64,000 nucleotides of DNA from a virus: IMG/VR virus record IMGVR_UViG_3300046820_002290, positions 27,973-91,972 of that record; one strand, 5' to 3'. A program made the position numbers and the translations under genes. Below, piece after piece: positions 25,201 to 33,548 of this stretch (position 1 is its first letter; every line of letters begins with the position of its first letter). The notes under the pieces were generated by a model. The model was given only the letters and a program-made list of their open reading frames with translations, was not told where the DNA came from and made no database searches.

Positions 25201-27159
25201 CCCGCACCCTACAATGTCAACCTGTCCTACATGCGTGGCGCCGTAGTTCCTTACACAGAATTCGCACCGCAGTTCCAGGTGGATGATGACGACAGCTCTC
25301 CCGATCTAGGTATTATTTTCAAGAGGGAGCCGATAGATGCTTCCCAAACTCCGATGGTGACCGCATCCAAGGTGATGCAAACCGCCATCCCTATGTCTTC
25401 CCCCTTCGTAGCTTCCCCCACCCGTGGGCGTCCCGAGATCATTCAGTTCGAGGTTCTCCAAGTCCAGCAAATCATGCTGCCTAAGGAAGGAGTCAGCATT
25501 CTTCAACTTACTAAAACAGGTGAAGACTGGGTGGAATATGTGCGGGTAGTTTCGGTTAATTCGAATGTCATTCAAGCCATTCGAAACTATTACCCTGAAT
25601 ATTCACAAGGAAACCTCCCGATACAGTGGCCCGCAGGCACTACCGTGAAAGTTTGCGTTAGCACGGGTTATCCGGAGCCCTCTATCTATGACCCCGATTG
25701 GGCTGTAACCAAGGCGACCATGTTCCGCTTCTTCCAGCTGATGGGTTATGCTCCGAGCAAAGTGGCATCTTACTTGACCCCTCGCTACTACGGGGAGAGA
25801 AATCTGCAGATTAACTCTTTACCTTTTTCCCCTATCGGCGGCTACGCAAACATCACCACTGCGTGGCCAATCGAGTTTAACAACCCGTCTGCCATCATCG
25901 CTAACACTCACACCTGGGAGTATGTGGGTTACTTTGATTATTCTCGAGGTCTTCCGAAGTATCAAGTCAATGAGATTTCCAAGAAACTCTCTTACGACTA
26001 TTTATGCACAACCTCCTGGGGTGGCCGTCTTACCGTCATGGGTGCTAATGAGACTGGGCAACTGGTTTTCCTGGGCCCCGTCAGAGAGGCGCTCACAGGA
26101 CAATTCTATGTCACAGAGAGCCCACTCTCGTATGCCGCCGACCGTCAAGTTTACCGCACTCCCGACCCCGTGGCATTCCCCAACCCAGTCTTGGTTTACT
26201 CAGTCGACGACATTTCGGGAGGGTTCAACGGGGTGGACAACACGTTCAACCTTACTCGGGGCGGCTACAACATCCCGACTTCGCAGCTTTCTACTTACGG
26301 TGTGTTCGTCTTCCTCGGCGGCGTGGTCCAAAAACCGGGAGAAGCTTACTCCATTCTTGGCGAGTCCGCTGGCGTCACGATCCCTCGAATCGTCTTTACG
26401 GAAGCCCCTCTCGCTGGCACCAGCTGCGACATTCGCATCGTTTCGTCGGACGACGCAGAAGAGACTGTGGAAGTTGTGCCGTTTGCTTTGAGCCCCGCGT
26501 TTGACGGTGCACAGACAACCTTTGCAGCTGGCCCCTCAGAACCTACGTTATCCAACCTTAACGCTTTTGTTTTCTTGGGCGGCGTTGAACAAACTCCGGG
26601 AGGTGCCCCCCTGCAAAACTCCCCTGCTTACACCATCCTGAGCAATCCCACCTCGGTGGCCTTCACCGGTTCGCCTTCCGCCGGCACAGTGCTTGACATG
26701 CGTGGAATCCTTTCTGGATCCCGTTACCGGAACGCCGGGGTGTCCACTGTGTTCGTATCCTCTGTTGACGACATTTCCACTCTTTTCAACAGCACTCAAA
26801 CGAAATTCCCTCTTACAATTGGCGGCGTAGCACTTGATCCTAATAAAGTGAACGCCCAGAATATGTTTGTAAGTCTTGGTGGCGTCATGCAGATTCCGGT
26901 CACTCAAGCCGGAGACCCACTGGCCGGCCTTGCGTACACCGTTGGCGTGGACTCGGTGACAAATGTTCTTGAGATCACATTTGCAACTCCCCCGGCCATC
27001 GGCACTCTTTGCAACATCAGGGTCATCACCTCTGACGAATTCCTGACTTGCCCGCTTCCCTCTGAACTGCTGGACAACTCCCTGCAGGATGGCCCAGGAA
27101 TCATCATCAATGATCAAAACCAGATCATTTCGATTGATCCGGGATTAATTCAACCCTGA
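22225..27159 (+). CDS. Giant virion protein with beta-helix-like N-terminal region
   Basis: Predicted tail or fibre structural protein of 1644 residues. The N-terminus (IIFKRSSLLGKRPTDANLEP, then GEIGLNTNSNDPGLFF and VVKAGPTAYL) is a form I know from large cyanophage virion proteins and is shared in part with the gene at 27.2 kb. Residues about 95-240 (RYLIILAPGQHCVV, LPRGVSIIGLDLKKCEI) resemble the entry turns of a pectate-lyase-type right-handed beta helix. The last 350 residues hold three related modules with FVFLGGVxQxPG and VDDISxxFNxxxTxF. The end (IIINDQNQIISIDPGLI) matches the small fibre protein at 6.3 kb. No catalytic residues are assigned. Confidence 0.8.
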   Translation: MSATKIIFKRSSLLGKRPTDANLEPGEIGLNTNSNDPGLFFETNNGSVVKAGPTAYLAEAPTQTPARGELWVDRDTKAMSIGDDAGKWQKVAAPYLGGTDGLTVFVAPEFPNATDSLANDGQTVPFITINRAILEVTKNIIQDALSGVATGNNRYLIILAPGQHCVVNRPGVSTTNFTVNFSNPYQEVTQDDLAQFNPESVGGLILPRGVSIIGLDLKKCEIHPTYVPKYTHPAFPPGYRQQVNGPEYSNQPLSSIFRWSGNTYVSNFTGLDKIDYRIGTQVFKQDGTNWAIIKTERPHGLDFNDFVQINYTDSTDQAPNLFLPGAYYVNPINSYEFLVSGGPWGGANQNPVLAANMPSSYFSTEIGPTSKFRIWNIYPYYIPADGESYEFSSYSHHRLSFIKNASLEQLNNFYIKVQKAFPGVFGGQVNTDLVSPAEYEIVAPAINDYPNNLPANSTDNSSPYQNSVNHRSDYGMANGDYDGNLVSGFKSVIVNASTAVILQKDPAAYSIYSSTPQDWIQLTEYTQQSLGGADLITSIPTQKQLEILNNANIPNIRYYYTTLTVTDPDSGAQKSIGVPDPDNDFRHFGFRIEGPNSYMQAQSTYTIGAAIACWTKYGAIMSLTNATTNFGSVAFQAEGFAGLGTLGGANTINKGFLLSGIVRPLRLLEDSVVSDEQKRILFLGSKVVGVGTDPLDPGVQLIYLQRPFDPASILPFSLKPGSAVYTSDGVCSFRAFFVTDGTPTCILSASAGQNPYSEFGAILRVRSSDSTIPGGAVNNLDIPYIRRYVDPRTPAEKSYGFYTQSTNPTSQAPQLGSVLRLNQTGQNLSNSIKRNFQFDPGIYGGIAQVFTVDYVETEQYSVSANFNYKVADASQAVNYVVYASLTDATTPWVQSVPSDPTDFTSDFVPAYNPQGSYITYQNKNYYAAENNLWTSLYYETSFNALNGPTKVSPDKSDSPFVITSVLENAELVADSWQGVVPDPYYDYYVNGVPAPYNVNLSYMRGAVVPYTEFAPQFQVDDDDSSPDLGIIFKREPIDASQTPMVTASKVMQTAIPMSSPFVASPTRGRPEIIQFEVLQVQQIMLPKEGVSILQLTKTGEDWVEYVRVVSVNSNVIQAIRNYYPEYSQGNLPIQWPAGTTVKVCVSTGYPEPSIYDPDWAVTKATMFRFFQLMGYAPSKVASYLTPRYYGERNLQINSLPFSPIGGYANITTAWPIEFNNPSAIIANTHTWEYVGYFDYSRGLPKYQVNEISKKLSYDYLCTTSWGGRLTVMGANETGQLVFLGPVREALTGQFYVTESPLSYAADRQVYRTPDPVAFPNPVLVYSVDDISGGFNGVDNTFNLTRGGYNIPTSQLSTYGVFVFLGGVVQKPGEAYSILGESAGVTIPRIVFTEAPLAGTSCDIRIVSSDDAEETVEVVPFALSPAFDGAQTTFAAGPSEPTLSNLNAFVFLGGVEQTPGGAPLQNSPAYTILSNPTSVAFTGSPSAGTVLDMRGILSGSRYRNAGVSTVFVSSVDDISTLFNSTQTKFPLTIGGVALDPNKVNAQNMFVSLGGVMQIPVTQAGDPLAGLAYTVGVDSVTNVLEITFATPPAIGTLCNIRVITSDEFLTCPLPSELLDNSLQDGPGIIINDQNQIISIDPGLIQP

Positions 27160-27162
27160 ACA

Positions 27163-27171
27163 GGGTAAAAG
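27163..27171 (+). promoter_or_regulatory. Putative late promoter element GGGTAAAAG
   Basis: GGGTAAAAG with GCTATC downstream, three bases after the giant gene's stop and 49 bases before the next ATG. Confidence 0.5.
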
Positions 27172-27220
27172 TTGCTATCAACCTTCAGGGTCTACCTGAT
27201 TGTAGTGACATTTAGTCAAA

Positions 27221-27727
27221 ATGGCAACGAACAAAGTTACACCCATTCAAGTCCTTCGGTCTGAAGTCCTTAACAAACGCCCCGATCCAACTAAAATGTT
27301 GGCGGGGCAACCTGCGGTAAATATTGCCGCCGCACAACCGGGTTTATTTTTTGCCGATGACACTGGCAACGCCCTCTTCAAGGTGGGGCCTTGCACTGTA
27401 GGCACATTGCCCCCGAATGACCCTTTGATCGCCCCTGTTGGGGCCCCCGGTAACACGGTTGGAGAACTTTGGTTGGACCTGAACGGAGACCCCCCGTTGT
27501 TCCCAGGCCCTGTGCTTAAGGTCTGGGATGGTGTTAACTGGGTCAACTGCTTCCCGTCGCCAACGATTTACGCAACTCCGATTATCTCAGATACGGCACC
27601 CGCTCTGGTTTCCCATCCAAATGGGACTCTGTGGTGGGACTCAAGTAGCGGTCTCATGTATATTCTTTACCAAGATACCGCTGGAACACGCCAGTGGACA
27701 CAAGTTTCTGGCAACCCCGTGCCTTGA
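27221..27727 (+). CDS. Fibre-type virion protein, short
   Basis: A 168-residue probable virion component. The N-terminus (VLRSEVLNKRPDPTKMLAGQ, then PGLFFADDTGNALFKVGP) is a short version of the attachment region of the preceding giant protein. Two LW(W/L)D modules follow, GELWLDLNG and GTLWWDSSSGLMYILYQD, each ending in a Trp strand. No C-terminal receptor-binding domain is present, so it may be an adaptor or a minimal fibre. The start ATG lies 49 bases after the promoter element, and the gene ends four bases before another. Confidence 0.7.
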   Translation: MATNKVTPIQVLRSEVLNKRPDPTKMLAGQPAVNIAAAQPGLFFADDTGNALFKVGPCTVGTLPPNDPLIAPVGAPGNTVGELWLDLNGDPPLFPGPVLKVWDGVNWVNCFPSPTIYATPIISDTAPALVSHPNGTLWWDSSSGLMYILYQDTAGTRQWTQVSGNPVP

Positions 27728-27730
27728 GCC

Positions 27731-27739
27731 GGGTAAAAC
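27731..27739 (+). promoter_or_regulatory. Putative late promoter element GGGTAAAAC
   Basis: GGGTAAAACCAATTAAC is a near-ideal example of the extended motif; three bases after a stop and 30 before the GH18 fibre start. Confidence 0.6.
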
Positions 27740-27769
27740 CAATTAACAGGACCCGAGAGCGAAGAACTA

Positions 27770-30700
27770 ATGGCCGGCATCCCCCCGTTTAATTCACAGG
27801 ATCCAATCCCAAACACTCCCTTTTATAACCCTGACGCAAACCGTTATAACCTGTCCTACCCAACAGGACAACTGGTCTTTGGTAGCTATTTGTTTGTAGA
27901 CTACACGACTGGTAACGTATATATTTCCCCCAACCCTCCAAATAACGGTACTGTCCGGCAAGTTACTGCTGGTGCAGGTCTTGAGACATCCCCTGCCTCG
28001 GGTATCACAACTGCTGGAAGCATCGGTCTTAAGGCGATTTCAACTTTAACTCCGGGATCCTACACCTATCCGACCGTGGCGGTGAACGGATATGGTCAAA
28101 TCACCCTGGCCGCTAACGGTAATCCTCCGCTGGTTACCCTGGTAGGCACCGCCCCCATTTACGTTACCGGTACAAACCCGATCCGCAACGTAGGGATCCT
28201 GCAAGCAAGTCTTGCTGCTCCCGGCGCAGTGCAGCTGACGGATGACGTATTTTCGACAAGTACAATCACGGCTCTTACCGCACTCCAGGGATACAGCCTG
28301 GGGTCCCAAATGTCGATCATCGGGTCTTCTTTGGCAGGGCAGTATTTTGCTGGTGCCATCAACCCTGCGACAGGGAATCTCACTTTCGTTTCCCCTGATG
28401 GATTAGCAGCGGGTGGTCTAACAGTTGGAAGTCCTCTTCCTGCTGCCTCAGCAACTTACAAGAAAGCCTACTTCACCATTACAGCAGACGGCACATACAC
28501 ACCCCCTGGCGGTGTTGCCACAGCGGTGGTAAAGAACGACCGTGTTTACTGCATCAACAACACTTGGCAGATTATTCTCTGCGGGCAGCGCCTTGTACCC
28601 GCATCCACCACGGTATTCGGCACAACAGTACTTTCTACCGCTGCTGAAGTCCAAGCTCTCACTGAACCCAACAAATCTGTTACTCCGGCTGGTCTCACCA
28701 TTATGGTAGCTTCGGAGACCCAGGTAGGTTTTGTCGAGCTTGCTACCGACGCTGAGACTCAGGCATTTACCGACAACACTCGTGCAATCACGTCCTCAAA
28801 CCTCGGAACTCTCAATGCAACTACCGCCACTCGTGGACTTGTTCTTCTAAGTGACTCGGTTTCGGACCCGTCGGTGACAAGCGCACCGACCGCAAACGCT
28901 CTGAAGACATATGTTGATTCCTCGCTAGATACTGCCACGGTAACAGCCAAAGGCGATCTGATTGTTGGTCTCGGATTTGAGACCCCCGGTATTCTCCCTC
29001 TGGGCGACAACGGTTCGGTTCTTACCGTTGACGATACCAAGCCCACGCAAGGAAGCATGGACTGGACTAGCCGTGATTCCCTTAACTCCTGGCCCGTAGG
29101 TTCTATTATTTGGCAACTGGCTACCACCCCCCTTGGCGGCGTGTGGATGGAGTGCGACGGTCGCCTTCTCGACGCAAGCATCACAGGGCCTTACTACAAC
29201 CTTTACGAGCTAATCGGTACCACTTACAACCAACCTGGCGACGCTGCTGGTTTCTTCCGAGTTCCTGATCTTCGCGGCATGTTCGTTCGTGGCTGGAGCG
29301 GTGCGGGCCCCAACCCCGTTCCAACGGCTCTCGACCCTGCTCGTACATTTGCCAGCACACAGAGCAGTGCGTACAAGCAGCACCTGCACACGGTCACTGA
29401 TCCTGGTCACATTCACGACTTTGACCTCATTCAGCACCAGCACACGAGCAATTCTTCGACTGTTCAACACCTTCACGGTGCAACTAGCAACCATTCCCAC
29501 AATCTCGACGGATTTCCGAATGCGGAAGTTGTAGGAGATCAAGCGGGATATTACGATGGAAACGCACAGTGGGGGGCCCCTTCGGGACCAAATTCAAACA
29601 GCCCGACAACAGGTATTATTGTTAATAACTCTCTTACCGGTATAACTCTTCAGAGTAAAGTTACAGGTATTACGGTTAACACCGTAACCACCGGCCTCAC
29701 CGTTGACAACTCTCCCCCGACGGCTCCAGTACCTGACGAGACTCGCCCCTACAACATTGCCCTGCTCCCTGTAATCAAGTACGGCAACGTTCCTGCTGGC
29801 CCTACGCCGCCTACGCCAACACCCCCCGTTCCGACTTACGTCGTCAATACAACGCCTACGGCAGCTACCGAAAATACCGTTATCACGACGACCATCACAA
29901 CAGCCAACGTGTCGAATGGCACTACCCTGTACTGGCAAATGTCAGGAACGGGGATCGTTGGCGCATTCTTCACCTCTGGCAGCTTAGTCGGAAGCACCAC
30001 GGTTGCAGCAAATTCCGCCTCGTTCACTCAAACTCTGGCTGCCTCGCTGCCTGGACCGGGCCCTTACACCCTGTCTATCGACATTTACTCCGATTCCGCA
30101 CGCTCCGTGCAGGTGGGTACCACCAGCCTTGTAATCGCGATTACACCTGGCGTAACCCCGAGTACACCTCAACTCGGTTCTTACATCGACCTTTGGCAGT
30201 ATCGAAACACAGACGCTACCTATCCGTTCACAGCAAACAGCGGCCTCAACCCTGTTGTTCGTGCAAGTAACATCTCTGCCAATGCTCTGTCCTTGTTGAA
30301 CAAGTTCTACCTGCTGGCTGAAGTTCAAATCAATGGACTTGACAGCAAGCTTTACTTCGGTGCCCCAACAGGGTTCCCTGCCGCTGCGCAAGTTCTCAAC
30401 GCCGCTGGCACAGACTGGAACACCAACACCGGTAGTGCTAACGGCACCTATGTGAGCCCCACAAACCCTGATTACACCTACTCGGCTTGGGCTCTCAAGA
30501 ACACGAATGCCTACATGGATACCCAGTCGGTCTCTAAGGCTAACTTTATGTTGTCAATCGGCGGTTACAACCTGTCCAATAACATGGACCTGGCAGGTGC
30601 AAGTGTAGCCCAGGCAAATGCCGCCGCTGCTCAAATCGTTACCCTGATGAACCTTTGCGGTGCCAAAGGTGTCGACATTGACTACGAACCGGTGGGCATC

Positions 30701-31426
30701 ACTTGTAACCCTGCGCGTATGGCAACGCTGATGCAAGCCATTTACAACGCTGTCAAGGCTTACAACGCTTCCTACGAGGTTCATCTGACTCTGATTCCGT
30801 CCCTGTCGGTTGCTGACCCTGACCTGAAGATTGCTACCGCAGTCGCCTGCCAAGCTTACGCCGACCAAATCAACGTTATGACTTACGATGATCCTAGTAA
30901 TCTCAGTCAGCCTCTGTATGAACCCGGTGGAGTCACTGTTTACAACCATACTGGCGTAGCCCGCTCGGTTCAAAGTATTCAGTGGTTCATCGACGCCGGT
31001 GTCTCCCGCTCGAAGCTTGGTATGGGTATTGCCCAGTACGGCCGCAATACCTCCAATCCTTCGGCTGCATTCAACGCTGCTAACCCAGTGCCTTACAGCC
31101 AGATTGTTGCCTCGGCAAATGCCGCTGGTCAAATCACAAACTCCTTCCCTCTTGGCCGCTACTTCGGTGCCGTCAAGATTCAAAACCCTGCCCCAACAAA
31201 TCAAACCGACTACTACAGCCCCACTTACACAGCCCTCTGGGGCTTCGACTCGGTGGACACCATCCAAGACAAGGTCGAGTCCGCTTCGGATATGGGTCTC
31301 CGTGCCGTGTTTACCTGGCAGATCTCCAACGACTACGCCGATCCCGCATCGCCGAATCCCCCCGGAGACGCACGAGCCAACTTCGCTCTGCTTGCCGCCG
31401 CCCGCGACGCCATCACGAATCTGTAA
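27770..31426 (+). CDS. Tail collar fibre with C-terminal GH18 (chitinase-like) domain
   Basis: Predicted tail fibre of 1218 residues carrying a polysaccharide-active domain. Residues 1-50 hold the array's common anchor (DPIPNTPFYNP). Fibre repeats follow to about 435. A tail collar domain occupies about 440-540 (PVGSIIWQLA, ECDGRLLD, FFRVPDLRGMFVRGW), then His-x-His metal-binding repeats to about 580. A proline-rich linker (PAGPTPPTPTPPVPTY) and an Ig-like segment lead to residues 803-1218, which resemble glycoside hydrolase family 18: LSIGGY, GVDIDYEP with the DxDxE catalytic core, INVMTYDD, GMGIAQYGR and AVFTWQIS. The first Asp of the DGxDxDxE signature is Lys here. It would cleave beta-1,4-linked N-acetylhexosamine glycans outside the host cell. 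Confidence 0.8.
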   Translation: MAGIPPFNSQDPIPNTPFYNPDANRYNLSYPTGQLVFGSYLFVDYTTGNVYISPNPPNNGTVRQVTAGAGLETSPASGITTAGSIGLKAISTLTPGSYTYPTVAVNGYGQITLAANGNPPLVTLVGTAPIYVTGTNPIRNVGILQASLAAPGAVQLTDDVFSTSTITALTALQGYSLGSQMSIIGSSLAGQYFAGAINPATGNLTFVSPDGLAAGGLTVGSPLPAASATYKKAYFTITADGTYTPPGGVATAVVKNDRVYCINNTWQIILCGQRLVPASTTVFGTTVLSTAAEVQALTEPNKSVTPAGLTIMVASETQVGFVELATDAETQAFTDNTRAITSSNLGTLNATTATRGLVLLSDSVSDPSVTSAPTANALKTYVDSSLDTATVTAKGDLIVGLGFETPGILPLGDNGSVLTVDDTKPTQGSMDWTSRDSLNSWPVGSIIWQLATTPLGGVWMECDGRLLDASITGPYYNLYELIGTTYNQPGDAAGFFRVPDLRGMFVRGWSGAGPNPVPTALDPARTFASTQSSAYKQHLHTVTDPGHIHDFDLIQHQHTSNSSTVQHLHGATSNHSHNLDGFPNAEVVGDQAGYYDGNAQWGAPSGPNSNSPTTGIIVNNSLTGITLQSKVTGITVNTVTTGLTVDNSPPTAPVPDETRPYNIALLPVIKYGNVPAGPTPPTPTPPVPTYVVNTTPTAATENTVITTTITTANVSNGTTLYWQMSGTGIVGAFFTSGSLVGSTTVAANSASFTQTLAASLPGPGPYTLSIDIYSDSARSVQVGTTSLVIAITPGVTPSTPQLGSYIDLWQYRNTDATYPFTANSGLNPVVRASNISANALSLLNKFYLLAEVQINGLDSKLYFGAPTGFPAAAQVLNAAGTDWNTNTGSANGTYVSPTNPDYTYSAWALKNTNAYMDTQSVSKANFMLSIGGYNLSNNMDLAGASVAQANAAAAQIVTLMNLCGAKGVDIDYEPVGITCNPARMATLMQAIYNAVKAYNASYEVHLTLIPSLSVADPDLKIATAVACQAYADQINVMTYDDPSNLSQPLYEPGGVTVYNHTGVARSVQSIQWFIDAGVSRSKLGMGIAQYGRNTSNPSAAFNAANPVPYSQIVASANAAGQITNSFPLGRYFGAVKIQNPAPTNQTDYYSPTYTALWGFDSVDTIQDKVESASDMGLRAVFTWQISNDYADPASPNPPGDARANFALLAAARDAITNL

Positions 31427-31429
31427 ACC

Positions 31430-31438
31430 GGGTAAAAC
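31430..31438 (+). promoter_or_regulatory. Putative late promoter element GGGTAAAAC
   Basis: GGGTAAAACCCCTTAAC, three bases after a stop and 33 bases before the next fibre start. Confidence 0.6.
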
Positions 31439-31471
31439 CCCTTAACTTGCCTCCTCAACGATATAACGAAC

Positions 31472-33490
31472 ATGGCCATCGTTCCGTTTAACCCTAATAA
31501 CGAAGTCATCCCGATTCCCAATAACCCGTTTTATTGGCCCCAAGAATCGGCGTTCCAGACCCCGCAAGGTCCCCTTATCTTTGGGGCAGGCTTCTCCGTT
31601 GATTACAATACCGGTGTCGTAAGTGTTGATCCGGCACCTCCGGCGTCCACGGGTACGGTAACTTCTGTTACCGCTGGCGCTGGCTTGATCACAAGTCCTT
31701 TCGCCGGTATTACAACAGTCGGTCAAGTTTCGCTCGCAACTGTCCCCGGCGTTGTTCCCGGAACTTACACTTATGCGGCGTTTAGTGTTGACTCTTATGG
31801 CCGCATCACATCGGCTGCAAGTGGAGTAGCTCCCGTTCAAACACTAAGTGGAATCTACCCAATCAACGTTACTGGAGCTGCGCCCTCCCTTACTGTATCA
31901 ATCGCTGCCGGAACTACCGCAAACGCGGGTGCCGTTCAGCTGGTTGACAACGTAAGCACCCCGTCCAACACACTCGCCCTGACTGCCAACCAAGGGTACC
32001 TTCTTCAAAACCAAATCAACGCAATTGCTGGAACAGCCAACATCCAATTCCTGGCTGGTACTCTCAACGCTGCCACAGGTAATGTTGTTACTGCGACTGC
32101 CGAAGGTAACACCGCAGGCATCTTGGCTGGTAGTCCCCTGCCTGCCGCAAGCGGCACAAACATCGGTGCTACTCTCCTGATTACAACTGCCGCCACCTAC
32201 ACACCTCCTGGCGGTACTGCGGTTAGCGTAGTTCCTGGCGACCAACTCCTGAGCGACGGCACAAACTGGGTTTACTTCCAGACCGGTTTCCGTGCTCCTT
32301 ACGCCACCACCACCACTGCCGGCATCGTTCGTTACGCCACTGTTGCTGAGACACAGGCACTGGCCGATAATACCATTGCCGTGACACCTTTTGGTCTGTC
32401 CGGAATGGTTGCCTCGACCACTCAGCGTGGTTTCGTTGAGTTGGCTGACGCTGCAGAGACTCAACTGCTTGCCGACACCACTCGTGCTGTCACCCCTGCA
32501 GGACTCGGTACTCTTCAGGCTACCACAACTTCTCGCGGTATCGTTCAACTGAATGATACACTGACAAGCACTTCGACCACGCTGGCCCCAACTGCTCGTG
32601 CGCTCAAACAAGCTTTCGATGAGTCGATTCACAATAACATTATTCAAGCTAACGGCGATCTAATCGTTGGCCAAGCTGCTGCAGACCCTCAAATCCTTCC
32701 AAAGGGTTCGAACGGTCAGGTTCTCACGGTAGACAATACCGCTTCCTTGGGTGTATCTTGGCAGACGCCAATCGCCCCTGAGTCCACTCCGGTTGGCTCG
32801 GTGTGCTGGTTCACAACTGATGATCCTGCCAAGCTCCCCGTGGGCTGGTTGGTTGCAGATGGCTCTTCTTACGGTGTTGACTCTTCCAACCCCTACTATC
32901 CGCTGTACCAAGTAATCGGTACAACTTTCACCCCTCCCGCCGATCCTCCGGGAACTTTCCGTGTCCCCGATCTTCGCGGTCAGTTCATTCGTGGTTGGAA
33001 CGACGCCGGCACTCAAGGTCCTGGAAACCTGGATCCCGGTCGTGCTTTTGGCTCCTGTCAAGCAGACGCCTATCAACAGCACTCACACTCGGTAACTGAT
33101 CCTGGCCACATCCACGCGATTACTGATCCGGGCCACAACCACCTTATTACTGATCCTGGGCATACGCACACTGTTACCGATCCCGGTCATAGCCACCAGT
33201 TCAATGTCCCCAACTCCGAAGTTGTGGGCGATCAAGCTGGCTTCTACGACGGTAACAACAAGCGAGGGAACAGAGGTGCGGGCACTACAAACAGCAGTGC
33301 AAATGTTTCTATCAACAACGCAACAACAGGCGTGACAATCAACACCGCTCTCACCGGTATCACCCAAACAATCATCTGCACCACTGGACTCACAGTTAAT
33401 AACTCTCCCGCCAGCGCTCCGGTTCCCAACGAGACTCGTCCTACAAACTTCTCACTACTCCCTATCATCAAGTACCGGGATCCTGTCTGA
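31472..33490 (+). CDS. Tail collar fibre with DPGHxH repeats
   Basis: Predicted tail fibre of 672 residues, a shorter relative of the preceding protein without the hydrolase. The anchor is IPIPNNPFYWP. A linker repeat (GTVTSVTAGAGL, SVDSYGRITSA) and fibre modules lead to a tail collar domain at about 440-535 (PVGSVCWFTT, FRVPDLRGQFIRGW). Five H-x-H pairs follow, four in a regular TDPGHxH series at about 538-575, of the kind that binds iron or zinc along the axis of trimeric fibres. The C-terminus PVPNETRPTNFSLLPIIKYR is the same ending that precedes the proline linker in the GH18 fibre, so the hydrolase looks like an addition. Confidence 0.82.
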   Translation: MAIVPFNPNNEVIPIPNNPFYWPQESAFQTPQGPLIFGAGFSVDYNTGVVSVDPAPPASTGTVTSVTAGAGLITSPFAGITTVGQVSLATVPGVVPGTYTYAAFSVDSYGRITSAASGVAPVQTLSGIYPINVTGAAPSLTVSIAAGTTANAGAVQLVDNVSTPSNTLALTANQGYLLQNQINAIAGTANIQFLAGTLNAATGNVVTATAEGNTAGILAGSPLPAASGTNIGATLLITTAATYTPPGGTAVSVVPGDQLLSDGTNWVYFQTGFRAPYATTTTAGIVRYATVAETQALADNTIAVTPFGLSGMVASTTQRGFVELADAAETQLLADTTRAVTPAGLGTLQATTTSRGIVQLNDTLTSTSTTLAPTARALKQAFDESIHNNIIQANGDLIVGQAAADPQILPKGSNGQVLTVDNTASLGVSWQTPIAPESTPVGSVCWFTTDDPAKLPVGWLVADGSSYGVDSSNPYYPLYQVIGTTFTPPADPPGTFRVPDLRGQFIRGWNDAGTQGPGNLDPGRAFGSCQADAYQQHSHSVTDPGHIHAITDPGHNHLITDPGHTHTVTDPGHSHQFNVPNSEVVGDQAGFYDGNNKRGNRGAGTTNSSANVSINNATTGVTINTALTGITQTIICTTGLTVNNSPASAPVPNETRPTNFSLLPIIKYRDPV

Positions 33491-33511
33491 TTAGCCCGAA
33501 CCCCAAACCAC

Positions 33512-33520
33512 GGGTAAAAC
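33512..33520 (+). promoter_or_regulatory. Putative late promoter element GGGTAAAAC
   Basis: Exact GGGTAAAACC, 21 bases after the preceding stop and 28 before the ATG chosen for the next fibre. Confidence 0.55.
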
Positions 33521-33548
33521 CAGTCAAGCTGAAGATTTGGTCGTCACT

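Noticed and set aside
30554-31267. 237-residue minus-strand frame opposite the GH18 domain
   Set aside because: Shadow of the strongly supported GH18 coding sequence; product shows no domain.
31898-32647. 249-residue minus-strand frame in the collar fibre
   Set aside because: Cys/Ser/Arg-rich antisense of Thr/Ala/Gly fibre repeats; no start signals.
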